Positions 10,727-21,772 of a stretch of DNA of 64,000 bases are shown piece by piece. Made by a program: the position numbers and the translations under genes. Each line of letters starts with the position of its first letter. The stretch's first letter is position 1. The DNA comes from Paraphoma chrysanthemicola (Eukaryota > Ascomycota > Dothideomycetes > Pleosporales > Phaeosphaeriaceae): NCBI GenBank assembly GCA_020744225.1, contig JAGMWG010000004.1, forward strand, positions 124,001 to 188,000, read 5' to 3'. A model generated the notes under the pieces. The model worked only from the letters and a program-made list of their open reading frames with translations, searched no databases and was not told the DNA's origin.

Positions 10727-12487
10727 TCAGATCAGACGAAATTCCTGTTTACACACCATACCCATCTCCATCTTATCAATCAAAAGTCCCTTCATCAGGC
10801 CATCAATGTACGCCTGGCCTATAAATAGGTAAGATCTGTTGTGCAGCCTAAGGATGTATGGCGAATCTCCACCGAAAAGAACTACTGCGATATCGCCTGG
10901 CCTTGCAGCAGCTGGAACAAGCCCAAAGTCTCCCATTGCCGTGTGAAATAGTCTCCGTCCCGTGCACACAACTTCTGCCTCGCCATAGAAGCTTTCCTGC
11001 GCCAGCGCCACCTTGCGAGATACGTAATCCTCCTCACTTGCGAGACAGGTCATGCTTGTGAGAAAGCTTGTCACAAATTCCAGCCCCTTTTCCGCGCCTG
11101 CGTTGTCGAGGTGTTCATTTGAGCTGTCACATCCAGCTGTAAGAGTTCGAGCTAAAACTTCCATCCGTTCTAGATCTCCTGGCCGTTCTATATTTCTGCC
11201 ACCCAGTATTGCAAGATAGATGTCCACAAATGGGTGTTTTCGACCTTGCGCTAGGTTGTCAAGATCCATTTCTGCCTGGACCCTGTCGATCCTGCTGTAG
11301 AATATTCCTTCCAAGCAAAGTTGTCGTGAATTCACATCGCAAGGAGCCACCCAGCTCACCGGCATCTTCTTACATGCGCTGAGAGGCGAATCTTCAGCCG
11401 GTATACGTCTAGCTCGTTCAGCCCCTTCCGGAGTCCACGAGGTGGAATCGTTTTCACTTGGTTGGTAACCGGAGCCATGATGGATAAAGCAAAGAGGGTA
11501 TAAGCTCGCGTTGTGCTGAATATAAGCGACAACAGCATCGGCATGAATCTCTCCAACGCTTTTGTCGTAGTCTACGCACAACCTCTGGGTTTCCTCTCTT
11601 GGATAGGCAATAGATAGCACTCCGTAGACCTTGTCTCGTGGATTTGATGCGCCAAACTGGTAGCAATTATCTAATAGGTCGACAAGACTACGTGGCTCTT
11701 GTTGGATGCTGTACATATGGTATGCGTTGTCTGCTTGTATGTCGGCGTAGAATGCATCGTCATCATACTCGTTCGCCCGGGCAGGCTGAGATAGAGATAC
11801 CCAAGCAGCTATCATCCCAACATGCTCCCATAACAATTCGTGCTCACCCCAAAGCATGATAGCATCTTTTCCCAGTACAATCTCTTGAACGCACCATATC
11901 CTAGAGAACCATGGCATGGCGTACAGAAGTCGCAAAGCGTCCCGAATGATGGTGCTTCTGTATTCGGGTGGCACTTGTATGTCCATGTAGTCAGTCACCC
12001 TATTGATTTTGTTTCCTTTCTTCATGTCTCGTTCTGTTCTAATAAGCTTTGCGAGGGTTTTCACGATCTCTTGGATGCTCTCAGGCCCGTCTGACTCAAA
12101 GGCTCCCAACCAGACAACTACTCTCCGAGCTCTTGAATATATCTTGCCCATGAGAGGTATCTGGCAATTCTTTTCCGAGATGCTGTTTTGATCGATACAA
12201 AGCGCATCCGCCCAAATAAATCGGGACTTCTGTGGAAGGCGTAGCTTATTCAAGGCATCCGCGAGGTTTAACGTAACCGAGATGAGTTCTTCATTACAGT
12301 AAATTTCGGCGATATTCGCCACGTTTCCCCATACATACGAGAGAGCTTCGTATGGGTACTGGTCGGTCTCGTCTAGCCTGATGCGGATAAGTCGACACTG
12401 GAGCAGGTCGCTGACACTTTTGGACGGAATAATCTCCAGTAGCCTGATCTCTTGACCTGTCAAATGTCCGCCGCTGTCGTAGGTCAT
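10727..12487 (-). CDS. HET domain protein 2
   Basis: Single exon, 586 aa from the first in-frame ATG (an upstream GTG and then a TAG bound the frame). The HET domain opens near residue 47 with YEALSYVWGN, continues with RFIWADALCIDQNSISEKN and MGKIYSRARRVVVWLG, and runs to about residue 200 (WFSRIWCVQEIVL). The long C-terminal part has RDKVYGVLSIA and a late GRRLFHTAMGDFGLVPAAARPGD block, both typical of the large HET subgroup (6-OR/het-6-like layout). Presumed role in allorecognition or a related cell-death pathway. Intact, unlike its decayed upstream neighbour. Confidence 0.92.
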   Translation of the reverse strand: MTYDSGGHLTGQEIRLLEIIPSKSVSDLLQCRLIRIRLDETDQYPYEALSYVWGNVANIAEIYCNEELISVTLNLADALNKLRLPQKSRFIWADALCIDQNSISEKNCQIPLMGKIYSRARRVVVWLGAFESDGPESIQEIVKTLAKLIRTERDMKKGNKINRVTDYMDIQVPPEYRSTIIRDALRLLYAMPWFSRIWCVQEIVLGKDAIMLWGEHELLWEHVGMIAAWVSLSQPARANEYDDDAFYADIQADNAYHMYSIQQEPRSLVDLLDNCYQFGASNPRDKVYGVLSIAYPREETQRLCVDYDKSVGEIHADAVVAYIQHNASLYPLCFIHHGSGYQPSENDSTSWTPEGAERARRIPAEDSPLSACKKMPVSWVAPCDVNSRQLCLEGIFYSRIDRVQAEMDLDNLAQGRKHPFVDIYLAILGGRNIERPGDLERMEVLARTLTAGCDSSNEHLDNAGAEKGLEFVTSFLTSMTCLASEEDYVSRKVALAQESFYGEAEVVCTGRRLFHTAMGDFGLVPAAARPGDIAVVLFGGDSPYILRLHNRSYLFIGQAYIDGLMKGLLIDKMEMGMVCKQEFRLI

Positions 12488-12956
12488 CCCGTCGGTGCCT
12501 GTATTCACGAAGCAGATGATGAGTTGCTAGTTCACAAAGAACTGCAATGATATCGAGACGATGGCGGCCTGAACGGGCTGGGTGAATTGATAAAGACTAA
12601 GAGAATACATCAATGCGGTACAGTAATCGACCGCGCTTCGTAAAAGCCCCTGGAAGGCTGCGCCGCATGCACGCTATGGCCAGCTAGACAGGGTTCAGTG
12701 AGCACCCCACAACTAGCCTATCGATCATCCGGAATGAACAGGATTAGCATACTTATCATAATGAACAAAAGTGAGCGACTCATAAAAATTGCCTTTTCAT
12801 TTGTACTCAGTATGCGATGACAAAACAAAATGGCTCTATCGGTCATGAGAAGCGGCCGGGAATGCCTGCTTCTCACGAAGATCGTGCCGCTCAAGCGAGA
12901 CTTCAGCCCGCTGTGGCTGATTCAATACCGCCACCTGCAGCGGCTTGGCTCACCCT
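12488..12956. other. Intergenic region
   Basis: Separates HET gene 2 from the P450 pseudogene; no gene seen. Confidence 0.6.
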
Positions 12957-14474
12957 CTACAACTGTATCTCGGGCGTTCTCTCCCTAAACATCAGCTCTG
13001 CTGATGGATTGGGAACGATATCCTGGGCCATCTCAACATTACTAGAACGAAAGCCGGGCGCAAATTTCCACTCGTACTTCATTAGCATGTGGACAAGGAC
13101 GATTTTCAGTTCGTTACTGGCGAAGAAGCGGCCCGGACAAGCGTGCTCTCCGTGACCAAAACCGATATGATCCAGACTGGTGGTCACGTATTGAAACTTG
13201 TTCTCGTTACCTGGAATTTGTCGCAGTTTCAGGAATCGGTCTCCAATAAATCGTTCCGGCTCAGGGTAGACCTCCGGGTCCATCATGGTGTCAGAGGTGG
13301 TGGCCGTTACCATGTCATTCTTGCGGATGTGAATGCCGTGCGACAAAGTGATATCCTCCTCCGCAACCCGTGTTATGATAGCTGTCGTGCCCTCTGTTAG
13401 TTCAGTGTGGCTGAGATCCACAATGCACGACACTTACTAAAGTGAACCGGATTCCGACGCTGTGACTCCTTGAGCACACTGTCCATCAACTTCATCTTGT
13501 GCAGCGTCATCTTATTCCACCCCCCATCTTGCTCGAGGGCGCTTTTGACCTCGTCACGCAGCGGCTGAATCCATTCCGGGTGATCGCACAGATCGAACAT
13601 TGCCCGCGTTAGCGCCATTGAAGTTGTATGGACAGCGCCAAGTCCCATGCCTAGCACGCCCGAAACGATATCGAAGGGTTTGTTTGTTTTATCCATTGTA
13701 TCTTGCAACCACTGCAACGCATCGGTGTAAGTCTTTTTGGGTTTGCCAGCTCTCTCGTCGTCAGCAGCCCGAAGTCGCCTTTCATCCAACTCTTTTCCTA
13801 TTATCCTCCGTGCGGTGAGCTCTTGCTGTCTCATTTGCCGACGTTGCGGTAGGAAGTACTGTACTATTGGTTGAACCATGCTCGGCCAAAGCCGCAAATC
13901 ACGGATGAAATCTATCCCTACAACTGCGTAGTCTCCGTTGATGTCAAGCCACTCGTCGTTACGGCAGAGGACCGGTCCTAAGAACGCATATGAAGACAGT
14001 CGGGAAACTAAGTTGACAGCAGAAGGGTAGAAAACAATTTTACGCCAGTCTGGAATCATAATTCAGCAATCGTTTGCACTGGATATTTACCCATTCTTAC
14101 CCTGGCTCGGCGGAAACTAGTCTTGGAGAGAAAGAGCAGTCTCGTTGGATAAGCCTCCTGTGATCTTGCCTGAATCACTTTGTTAGCGCGACCTGCAGAA
14201 TTTTAGGCAGCTTCAAGACAATACCAAGAGACTGCGTTAGCTGTATCCTCGCAACATCTCTGAAAACGTCTAATCTATCGCCACCCCACAGAAATCCGCT
14301 CATTCCTGCCATCAGGCTTACTCCAGGAAGTTCGGTGAAATTCGCCTGTATAGCTTGTCACTGAAGGACATTTTGGTGGAACTCCTTTTTCAGAACAATC
14401 AGAGGCCCCAAAGGCGTGCATACTTGAAATCCCTTTCCAGTCTGGTCGCGTATGCGTCGTCAATTAGATATATA

Positions 14475-14577
14475 ACATGTTTTATAAGCGAGTCGGCCAT
14501 ACAAGCGAGTCGTCCACCCCAAAATACACCAAAAAACGCAGACAGTACGCTTCGAGATCTCATCCACAACAAGCTAA
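14475..14577 (+). repeat. Left terminal inverted repeat
   Basis: Matches the reverse complement of 14795-14886 except for scattered substitutions, a ~17-bp insertion (14500-14516 area) that repeats the aagcgagtcg motif, and a 6-bp gap near the inner end. Confidence 0.8.
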
Positions 14578-14794
14578 TACTCCTTATAATGTCTACTGCG
14601 TTATTTTATACTATTATAGATAGTGCGTTTTTAATCTTAAGCGATATTACCTAGCTGCTGTTGCGGTACAGCAATGTGGGGGCCAAACTGAGCTAAAGTT
14701 TTGTAGCTCGAAATTGACAAGGTCTCTATTATTAATACTTGCTTAATAAGCTGCAAATATATATACAATACTCGTATAATATTTGTATCAATTG

Positions 14795-14886
14795 TTAGCT
14801 TGTTGTGGTTGTGGTTGAGATCTCGAAGCGTACTTTCTGCGATTTTTGGTGTATTTTGGGGTGGCCGACTCGCTTATAAAACACGT
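14795..14886 (-). repeat. Right terminal inverted repeat
   Basis: Mirror copy of the left arm, lacking the duplicated aagcgagtcg segment and carrying one extra 6-bp unit (accaca-like) near the inner end. Confidence 0.8.
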
Positions 14887-15172
14887 TATCCAGTGTTTCT
14901 CGGAAGAGCTACTTTAGCTTAGAAAGACCTTGCTGCTGTAATATTTCTCGTGAACTGGTGAAATAGCGCTGCTTCGAATCCTCGAAGGAATCGCCCTCGT
15001 TTCTCCCGACGAGCTCATAATTAGGCACAGCCAACTCTTGGCCAAGAGGAAAGGCAACGCCATAATAGACTACGAATGCTAGGAGCAAGACAATAGTCGA
15101 AGTAAGGAAACATGAAAAATTGTGCAACGCCGACGGCATCGACAGCCCACTCGCGTATATGGTATCAAACAT

Positions 15173-15838
15173 TTTCACTGTCGATAGGATAATGCGATGA
15201 CTGGCGCAGTGTTGTGGGAAGGTCTCTTATACAATCACCATTAAATGATCAGAGAATCTGGCCAAGCAAACTCGCAATAACTCTAGCCAACCAAAGCGTC
15301 TTGTGAATACAGAGCATAAAAGGTTAATCATCGAATGCATGATGAAATCGCGGATGATCGACAACGCGCATGGGCTAGCATCTACGGAACACGGGAAAAT
15401 CCGCCTTCCGGCTCGAACTCCCGTAGAACCTGTAGATCAATGAGCTGTCTGCATTTAGACCCGACTTCTAATCGGCTGAGCAGAACACAGGGGTTTGAGC
15501 GGCTCCGCATAGTATTCCTAGCTACAGCGCGTAGGCGTAGCCACGATGATATGTGGGGTATCCTGACGTCTGCTGAGGCCTTCTAAATGCTTACTAGTAG
15601 AGGTGCTTAGTAGGTACTGGTTATAGGGGGGGCTAATTGGATTCTACCTTCCTTGCCAGCCATCTAAGCGACACGACACGATAACGCCTCGCAGCTACTA
15701 CTAACGCCATGGAAGATAATCCCGCGCCTCCACACCTCTGAACAGAACCTCCACCCACCTAAGAATAATGGCACACCGTTCTATACTCAATAATTGGCGC
15801 CGCCTACTAAGAGCTCGGTAAGAAAAAGACTAACGAAT
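15173..15838. other. Intergenic/relic DNA
   Basis: Lies between the P450 pseudogene and the SDR relic. Stops are dense in all frames; no recognisable protein segment was found. Confidence 0.5.
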
Positions 15839-16210
15839 GAACTCCTGCGCAACGCCGTTAGTACCGTCAACATCGGGTCGTTGGCATCGCTGCGAGGGTT
15901 TCGGACCATGACAGCGTATTGCGCCAGCAAGCACGCTGTACTTGGCATGGCCAGGTCGTAGGCAGTAGACTACGGATCACAAGACATCAGAGTTAACATT
16001 GTCGCCCCAGGCCTCATTGCAACAGCGCTTTGGCTTTCGGCTCTGAACAAGCCGAGTGAACGTAGCAAGGTTGCACAGGCTGACGTGGGATCAACGCCAG
16101 CGAAGAGACTTGGGACACCAGAAGAGGTTGCCAGCCCTATAGTGTACTTGCTCCGTGACGAGGCATCATGTATCACTCGCGAGGTAATTTCAGTTTCCGG
16201 AGGCAATTGA
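15839..16210 (+). pseudogene. Short-chain dehydrogenase/reductase relic (C-terminal half)
   Basis: One frame reads VSTVNIGSLASLRG, then TAYCASKHAVLGMA (the SDR YxxxK catalytic motif as Y-C-A-S-K), a stop TAG at 15959-15961, then AVDYGSQDIRVNIVAPGLI, TPAKRLGTPEEVASPI and VYLLRDEASCITREV to a final SVSGGN stop. These are the classical SDR segments in the right order. The N-terminal Rossmann motif (TGxxxGxG) is not found upstream. The in-frame stop and missing half make it a relic. It neighbours the P450 pseudogene, suggesting a decayed metabolic cluster. Confidence 0.85.
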
Positions 16211-17908
16211 AGTCCGCGTGTCGCACTCTCAGGGCTCCGAAGACAAGGATTGATGCAAGTCCGACCTTGTTGTTCACCCGTCGTCCTAACATATGACTTC
16301 TTCTGTAGAATAATGACTTACTCACACGAAAACGAGCAAGTAACGTTGTACCTACTAAGTCTCTAGCTACGTGATGAATCTTCACGGCGCTATGAGGATG
16401 GACGCGAACAGGAAAGTAGCGGTAATGGATATGGAGTGATCGATTTAATAAATCCGAGGCCGAAATGAGCTAGTAATCACAGCCTCAGTTGCCTACGGCC
16501 CGTCCGCTACCGCTCGGCTAACTAGTTCCCGACCAGAGGCTTAATACAACAATATCATGCGCTATGCTATACATCGAAAACTACTTGATCTACATACATG
16601 ATACAAGTAAGGCTTAGTTAAACAAACTCGGAGGGATTTTGGAATCGTTCCAGTTGCCGTTATCAGACAGAATCGGGCCGATGGATACAACACATGACTT
16701 TATAAGATCTACGTCACACTAATCATGACGCAAGTCGTCAAGGAAAGCTTTTCGGGACCTAAATATCCTACATGTAGTAGATGGTGAAGGGATCGCTGAC
16801 AACGTAGCTCGGATGCATGGCTTGCCGAGGCAAGGGCAACAAAACTACTCAGCTTACGCACACCCGCCCCTCATCTACAAAAAACAACTCGAGCTTGCGC
16901 TATCAAGTGAGAACCAAGCCACAATATGTCAATTCTGAACAAAAGTAGTCACGATCGTCTTATCGTGTGTCTTATCAGGATGTAGAAGTTACGAATCTGG
17001 AGCGGTCAAAGGCTTGGTATGAGGCGACCACAACTCTTCGTGTTGTCGCACGTACATATGCATCCCAGGACTTCCCCAGTCTGCGTACACAGCAGGCAGC
17101 TTTAGAGGCTATATCATGAGGGATTTGACTCTTCCACCTGGAGCACGAATGATTCACTTGGTTGAGTGAACAGCACCACGGTCAACTAGGAAGCCCAATC
17201 TGTCACATGCGCATGTGAGGTGGTTCCGAATCGTGCCGTCAATTGAAAGCATCGAGGTAACGTACCAGGCAGTCCTGGCGCAAGGGAGCGATCCATTTAC
17301 TTCATCGACCAATTCAACTATGCGAACAAGTCCAACACTGCCGGAGCTCCAGTATCTCCTGAAGGACACGGGGTAGAGCGACAACAATATCTTATACTAG
17401 AGAACGTGAAAAGCCCTAAAATATTTTGCAAGGGCGATAAGTAAAAAAGGGGAAGGTAGAAATAGCTACGTTTTTGTTATTGTAACACGATCTAGAAGAG
17501 GTCTATAAGTATTCTTTTCTCTATTACATATTTACTAGTACCTCTTGTAAGGCAGACTTTACGTAAGAATATTTGTAGTTAAGGTAGCTCTTAGATTCAA
17601 CGAGTAAAGATAACGTTAGTAGATAGACCCTACTCATAACGATCTGGACCTTATTTTGTCTTATCGTAATCGTGAAGCTGCTTACAAGCCTTTTGATGTG
17701 ATGTTGATCTGATACGCGCCAGCCGGCTCTTCGAGACTATACTATACTATAAACCCGATTCTTGAATAATTCCGATTTGCATCGCATGCTGTGTACAGCT
17801 AAATTAACCGGGAGATTGCGATTGATCTCCTATCTGGGATGAACAGTTTAGACCATGAGTGGAAGTCAAAGAGGAGAATATTTGTTCCTAAAATAATCTG
17901 AACCCATT
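16211..17908. other. AT-rich gene-poor region with possible relics
   Basis: 1.7 kb with no supportable gene. 17400-17660 is notably rich in TA and AT runs, in the manner of repeat-induced point mutation. Short minus-strand frames at 16975-17387 have a natural composition and may be remnants of a former gene, but I could not assign a family. Confidence 0.5.
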
Positions 17909-20780
17909 CTAATGAGACCACCTGTCATCCAACATGAAGTCTTCGTCGCAGAAGCCAAATACAGGACCTGACGGATTTGACCTCTTATCCAACTTAAAGT
18001 TGCAGCTCTTGCAAGCGACCTGTATGTCATGTTGAACATTTCTGTAATCTTTCCTCCACGCCTCGGACCCATGAGCGCCTGTTGCGCACTTGTGTCTGAG
18101 CAGCACTTTTCGGAACCATGCCAAGTGTTCATGAACTTTGTTCATACCAGGCATCGTCAAAGTAGACTTGATCGCTCTGTACATGTCCCATTGATGATCA
18201 GACACGATCCAGAGTAGTATTTTAGTGTCGTCGTCGCCTCGTCCCGGGTAGAAAGAGTTCTTGATATCTAAATAAGTGCAGTCCCAAAGGACGACAATCA
18301 TCTGCACAAGATGCCGGATCATCCATGTAATGTTAAACTCCTCAGACGCTGCATTCGTGATATAGGCGCATATTCCAGCAGACTTCGCTTCCGTGTCTAT
18401 AAAGACACAAGCTTGGGTGGGGTCCGAGATACAATGAGGCTCAACAATAAGCGAATGAACGGCCTTGGTGTGACGAAAACATGGTGCGTAAATTTTTTGA
18501 AGCTCCGCTCGTGGCATCTCACAAGTTCTCTCACAAGTTGTCTCAATGAACGAATTGAGTCTTCTGGCATAGGGCATGATCTCACGGTCGTTGTGGAAGC
18601 TGAGAACGACACGATCTGACAACCTATCGTAGTCAGATGCAGTGACACACAGTACACTGGTGTCGCCGCTGGCGTACCGGCGAAAGTAATTCTTGTGGTT
18701 CGAGGCCCAAGCTTCGCGCAGCTTGAGCCCAAGTTCTTCAGCCGAAACGACCGGCTCATTCCGCTCTACGATATCCCGCAATGGCCAAGTGTGGGTGGCG
18801 ACGGATTCAGTGAGAGCAAGATACGTCAATTCTCGTATAAGTGCGCCATCACCATCTTTGCGGTATTGTACATATAGCGAAATCAAGATCCTCTGCGGCG
18901 GATGATCTTGGACGTCCTTGATCTCGAGGCTCCCTGTCCAAGCCTGTTCGATGGTCTTGATGTCTTGGGCGCTTGATAAGATGAACCAACAGCGATCCAT
19001 ATGGCGTGTCTTGAATTTTTGGTAGCCAGTTCTTGTAAGATGCTCCTCAGCTCTAGCGTCGCTTCCAGTGATATACAGTCCTCGTACTCGTGCCTCATAT
19101 TTGGCGCAGTCCCAGACCATGATATCAACATGTTTTCCTGTGCTCTTAAAGACAGGCTTAAGAGAAGACTCAATTGTGGAGTTCGTTGCATCGAACACCG
19201 GTCTCGTAGGCAGCTCAGCGGTTCCAGCTCCGCTAATAGTAGCAACAGGTCCATCGCCACACCAAGATTTTGCAACATCAGGTATCGAGAGAATATCGGG
19301 CTCTTCGATGATTGTGTAAGACGACCGGGCACCCTTGTCTACCACAGACATCAGTTGTCGCATGATACTGGGCCGGTAGATATCACGCGCCCAATCCACG
19401 ATGTAGTCCACGATCAGAACTAGTTGAAGTGCTTCGTCGTCGCCGGTAATACTCCCTTGCCACAGGAGAACGATATTCTGCTGCGATGTCAATAAGTGCA
19501 TCAGAAAGTCCATGTGCCAACTCACGTAATAGGGCAGACCGTCTGGACTAGTCTTTGTGACGTAGCATCCATACACCCTCCACATCTCACCAACATATGC
19601 AAGAAACCAAGTCAATGGGCCTCCTGGAACTTGCATTCTGTTGAAATCGTCTTCTTGAAGCTTGAGCTGAAGGTACAGATGGTTTCGTATCGGTAGTGCC
19701 GTCTGTTGTTCAATCTTCTGAAAACTGCTTCCACCTTTTTCACTTTTGGCCTCCATCACTAAGAAAGGATATATCGAGGCTCGTCCACCGCTATCAGGAT
19801 TGCAAGTGATAGTTAATCTGTTCAGCAAGACATCGTCGAGCTCAGCATCTTCTCTTAAGTGGGAAACACCTGGTTGCTGCAAAATCTTATCGATGGCATC
19901 TGTAGTTCTCAGCCCATAGATTCGATCTGGCTGCATCTCTATTCGATGGATATTTTCAGAGTCATCCTGTATTATACTTCGCTCGCCGATACGAGTAGTG
20001 AATATATGGCTCAGTCCCGTGCTCAAACTAGGCACATTGTTCAGTTGTGATTTGTTTGCTTGGTGAAATCATCAACTACTTACATGCTATACCGTCTTGA
20101 CAACTGCTCACACCTGCATGCTGAACGACATGCTTGACGCTCCTCGAGGGAGTTAGTTCGACTATTGCTGTCTGCCGGGTTGGCCTGGATAGCTGATTGC
20201 CACAGACGCCTGCGGCACTGCTGGCTACTTTCCATCAGCATACCGGATCTAACAGATCGGCCTCACAATCAACATACCATGCAACTTCGATTTCAAATCG
20301 TTCAAAGATGCGATTCTCAAGTTCCATTCGCCAGCCATCCTCGTTCTGCCAATCGTTTCTCGCCTGAGTGGCCTTCTCGCTTACCCGCAGAGCCCGCAGC
20401 TTGTTTTCAAGTTCCCATGGTTTATTGGTGATGTCAGCTCGAGGTTGTTCTGCATACGACTCGTACACCATTCGGCCCAGTTGTTGAATGTGCTTGAATT
20501 TTGTTTGATGTTGTTCGGGAACATTTCCCGGGCGTTGTGGGCTGAACTTCTTCGGGTGGAACGTGATGCGCAGGTCTTTGATGATCCTCTCATCATCAAC
20601 AGCTTTTTGGCAGGTCGTTTTTTTATCTGGAACGGCAACGATTGATTGCTCCCCTTTCTTTTTCTTTCGTGCCACATTCGACTGTGCATGTGACCCTCCA
20701 TCCCTTTTTCTTTTATTTCCATCACTAGCGACAGTTTTCAAGCCTTGTGTGTTGGGTCTGGCTCTTAATCTCGGAGCCAT
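17909..20780 (-). CDS. PD-(D/E)XK nuclease-like fungal protein with Cys-rich knuckle
   Basis: Three exons (20278-20780, 20084-20224, 17909-20027) with introns of 53 bp (GTATGT, branch tgctgat, GTAG end) and 56 bp (GTAAGT, branch actgaac, CCTAG end) give 920 aa. Exon 1 begins MAPRLRARP and has a Lys/Arg-rich, probably nuclear-targeting, segment. Exon 2 supplies CQQCRRRLW and CRSACRCEQ, a Cys knuckle like that seen in related fungal proteins. Exon 3 has PDRIYGLRTTDAI and YPFLVMEAKSEKGG (Glu307, Lys309: the E-x-K of PD-(D/E)XK folds) followed by IEQQTALPIRNHLYLQL and a GGPLTWFLAYVGEMWRVYG block. The long C-terminal half is unassigned. Nuclease activity is inferred only. Exon 3 alone lacks an ATG start, which the splicing explains. 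Confidence 0.82.
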
Positions 20781-21338
20781 GAGTGCTGGAGCGGAAAAGG
20801 TAGAGTGGTTTGGTAACTTTAGCCCAAATCATCTGGGGGGTGTAAGTTTATAGGTAAATGCTGGCAGCTCTGCTTCTCAATACCGAGTCGCAACAACATG
20901 TGGCACAGCTAGCGCCATGGACGGTGAGGCCAAAACAGCCGGCTTGGGAACGCCAATGTCCAGCATATTGGGGCCAAAAGATGCCAGCTAAGAGATCCTT
21001 TAGGCAGGAGCGTATTTTGCTACAAGCCTGAAACTCCCTACTAATCACATCGCACTCCAGGTCCTGCCGTAATTACGCGCCTCCAACTCTAGCGCGGATG
21101 TTACATTGCTGGGTGGTCCGAGCGTGCATTCAGGGGGTTCGTGCATTGACCTGCCTGGCACTCTGCTCCCGACAAGTCTCCTCTGTTTCTGCTGCAAATC
21201 CACTGGCGTACGTTTCTGCCGTATTTGGTGGTGTTTCATTAGGTAGTGTAGACCAGAGAAAATGTGGTCGGTCATACTTCGGAAGGAGCGGCCGGCATTG
21301 CTTGCTTTTAACGTCGATCGTAGATTCCTTATTACAGC
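20781..21338. other. Intergenic region
   Basis: Promoter side of the nuclease-like gene, leading into the inverted-repeat structure. No gene seen. Confidence 0.55.
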
Positions 21339-21642
21339 TTTCGAAATACTGGGTGCCACCCAATAAGAGTATAGCTTGAGATGCAAGAGGTGTAGTTATG
21401 ATACTGCCTGCGTATATGTGTCAAGCCTGCCTATTTTAGCGCCCTCATCAAACCTCGAAGCTGTGTACTCTCCTTCTTCTATAGTAACATAATTAATACT
21501 TGTATTCTTAAGTCTTATTGCATTCAGCGCGCGTTATTGTATACGTAGTTAACTTTTAAGGATGTTCTAAGGTGCTATGGTCGTAATGTTTAAGGATCTA
21601 CACGATCATGTCCAGATCTGGGTGGCACCCAGTATTTCGAAA
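21339..21642. repeat. Inverted repeat pair, possible small element
   Basis: 24 bp at 21339-21362 (cgaaatactgggtgccaccc core) recur as an exact reverse complement at 21619-21642. The ~256 bp between them are AT-rich without coding capacity. The tgggtgccaccca part is itself nearly palindromic. It may be an old MITE or solo inverted-repeat remnant; no target duplication was identified. Confidence 0.5.
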
Positions 21643-21772
21643 AACACCCATAAGCGAGGCTTCAGCCTACTGAGGCTGAGTCGACACAGCCATCTTATGT
21701 TTTTCGAACCGTCATTTCATTTTGAAATGTCGTTGCGCGACTTAGGATTACTCTCTGCATCTGCACATCGCC

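Larger units (their letters stand above)
14475..14886. mobile_element. MITE-like element with ~100-bp terminal inverted repeats
   Basis: 412 bp bounded by TA on both sides (14473-14474 and 14887-14888), consistent with a TA target duplication. The ends read ACRTGTTTTATAAGCG inward from each side. Arms of 103 and 92 bp are nearly identical; the interior of ~217 bp is very AT-rich and has no coding capacity. TA target and long arms fit a non-autonomous Tc1/mariner-type (pogo/Fot1-like) element. It sits inside the P450 pseudogene. Confidence 0.8.
12957..15172 (-). pseudogene. Cytochrome P450 pseudogene split by an inverted-repeat element
   Basis: The 3' two thirds are well preserved: PDWRKIVFYPSAVN onward, I-helix GLGAVHTTS, ExxR in LKESQRRNP, a 44-bp intron (13394-13437) and the haem loop FGHGEHACPGRFF. 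Upstream the gene is broken. A membrane-anchor N-terminus with ELAVPNYELVGRN lies at 14912-15172 and ends in TAG (14909-14911). A 412-bp element follows, then TGKGFQVCTPLGPLIVL resumes in gene order, interrupted by TGA (14358-14360). A canonical intron leads into KITGGLSNETALSLQD, which ends in TAG (14117-14119). One missing base near that TAG would explain both the stop and the phase mismatch with the next exon. The HTT and haem motifs suggest a fungal secondary-metabolism P450, of the kind that includes ent-kaurene oxidase-like enzymes. Not functional as read. Confidence 0.85.
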
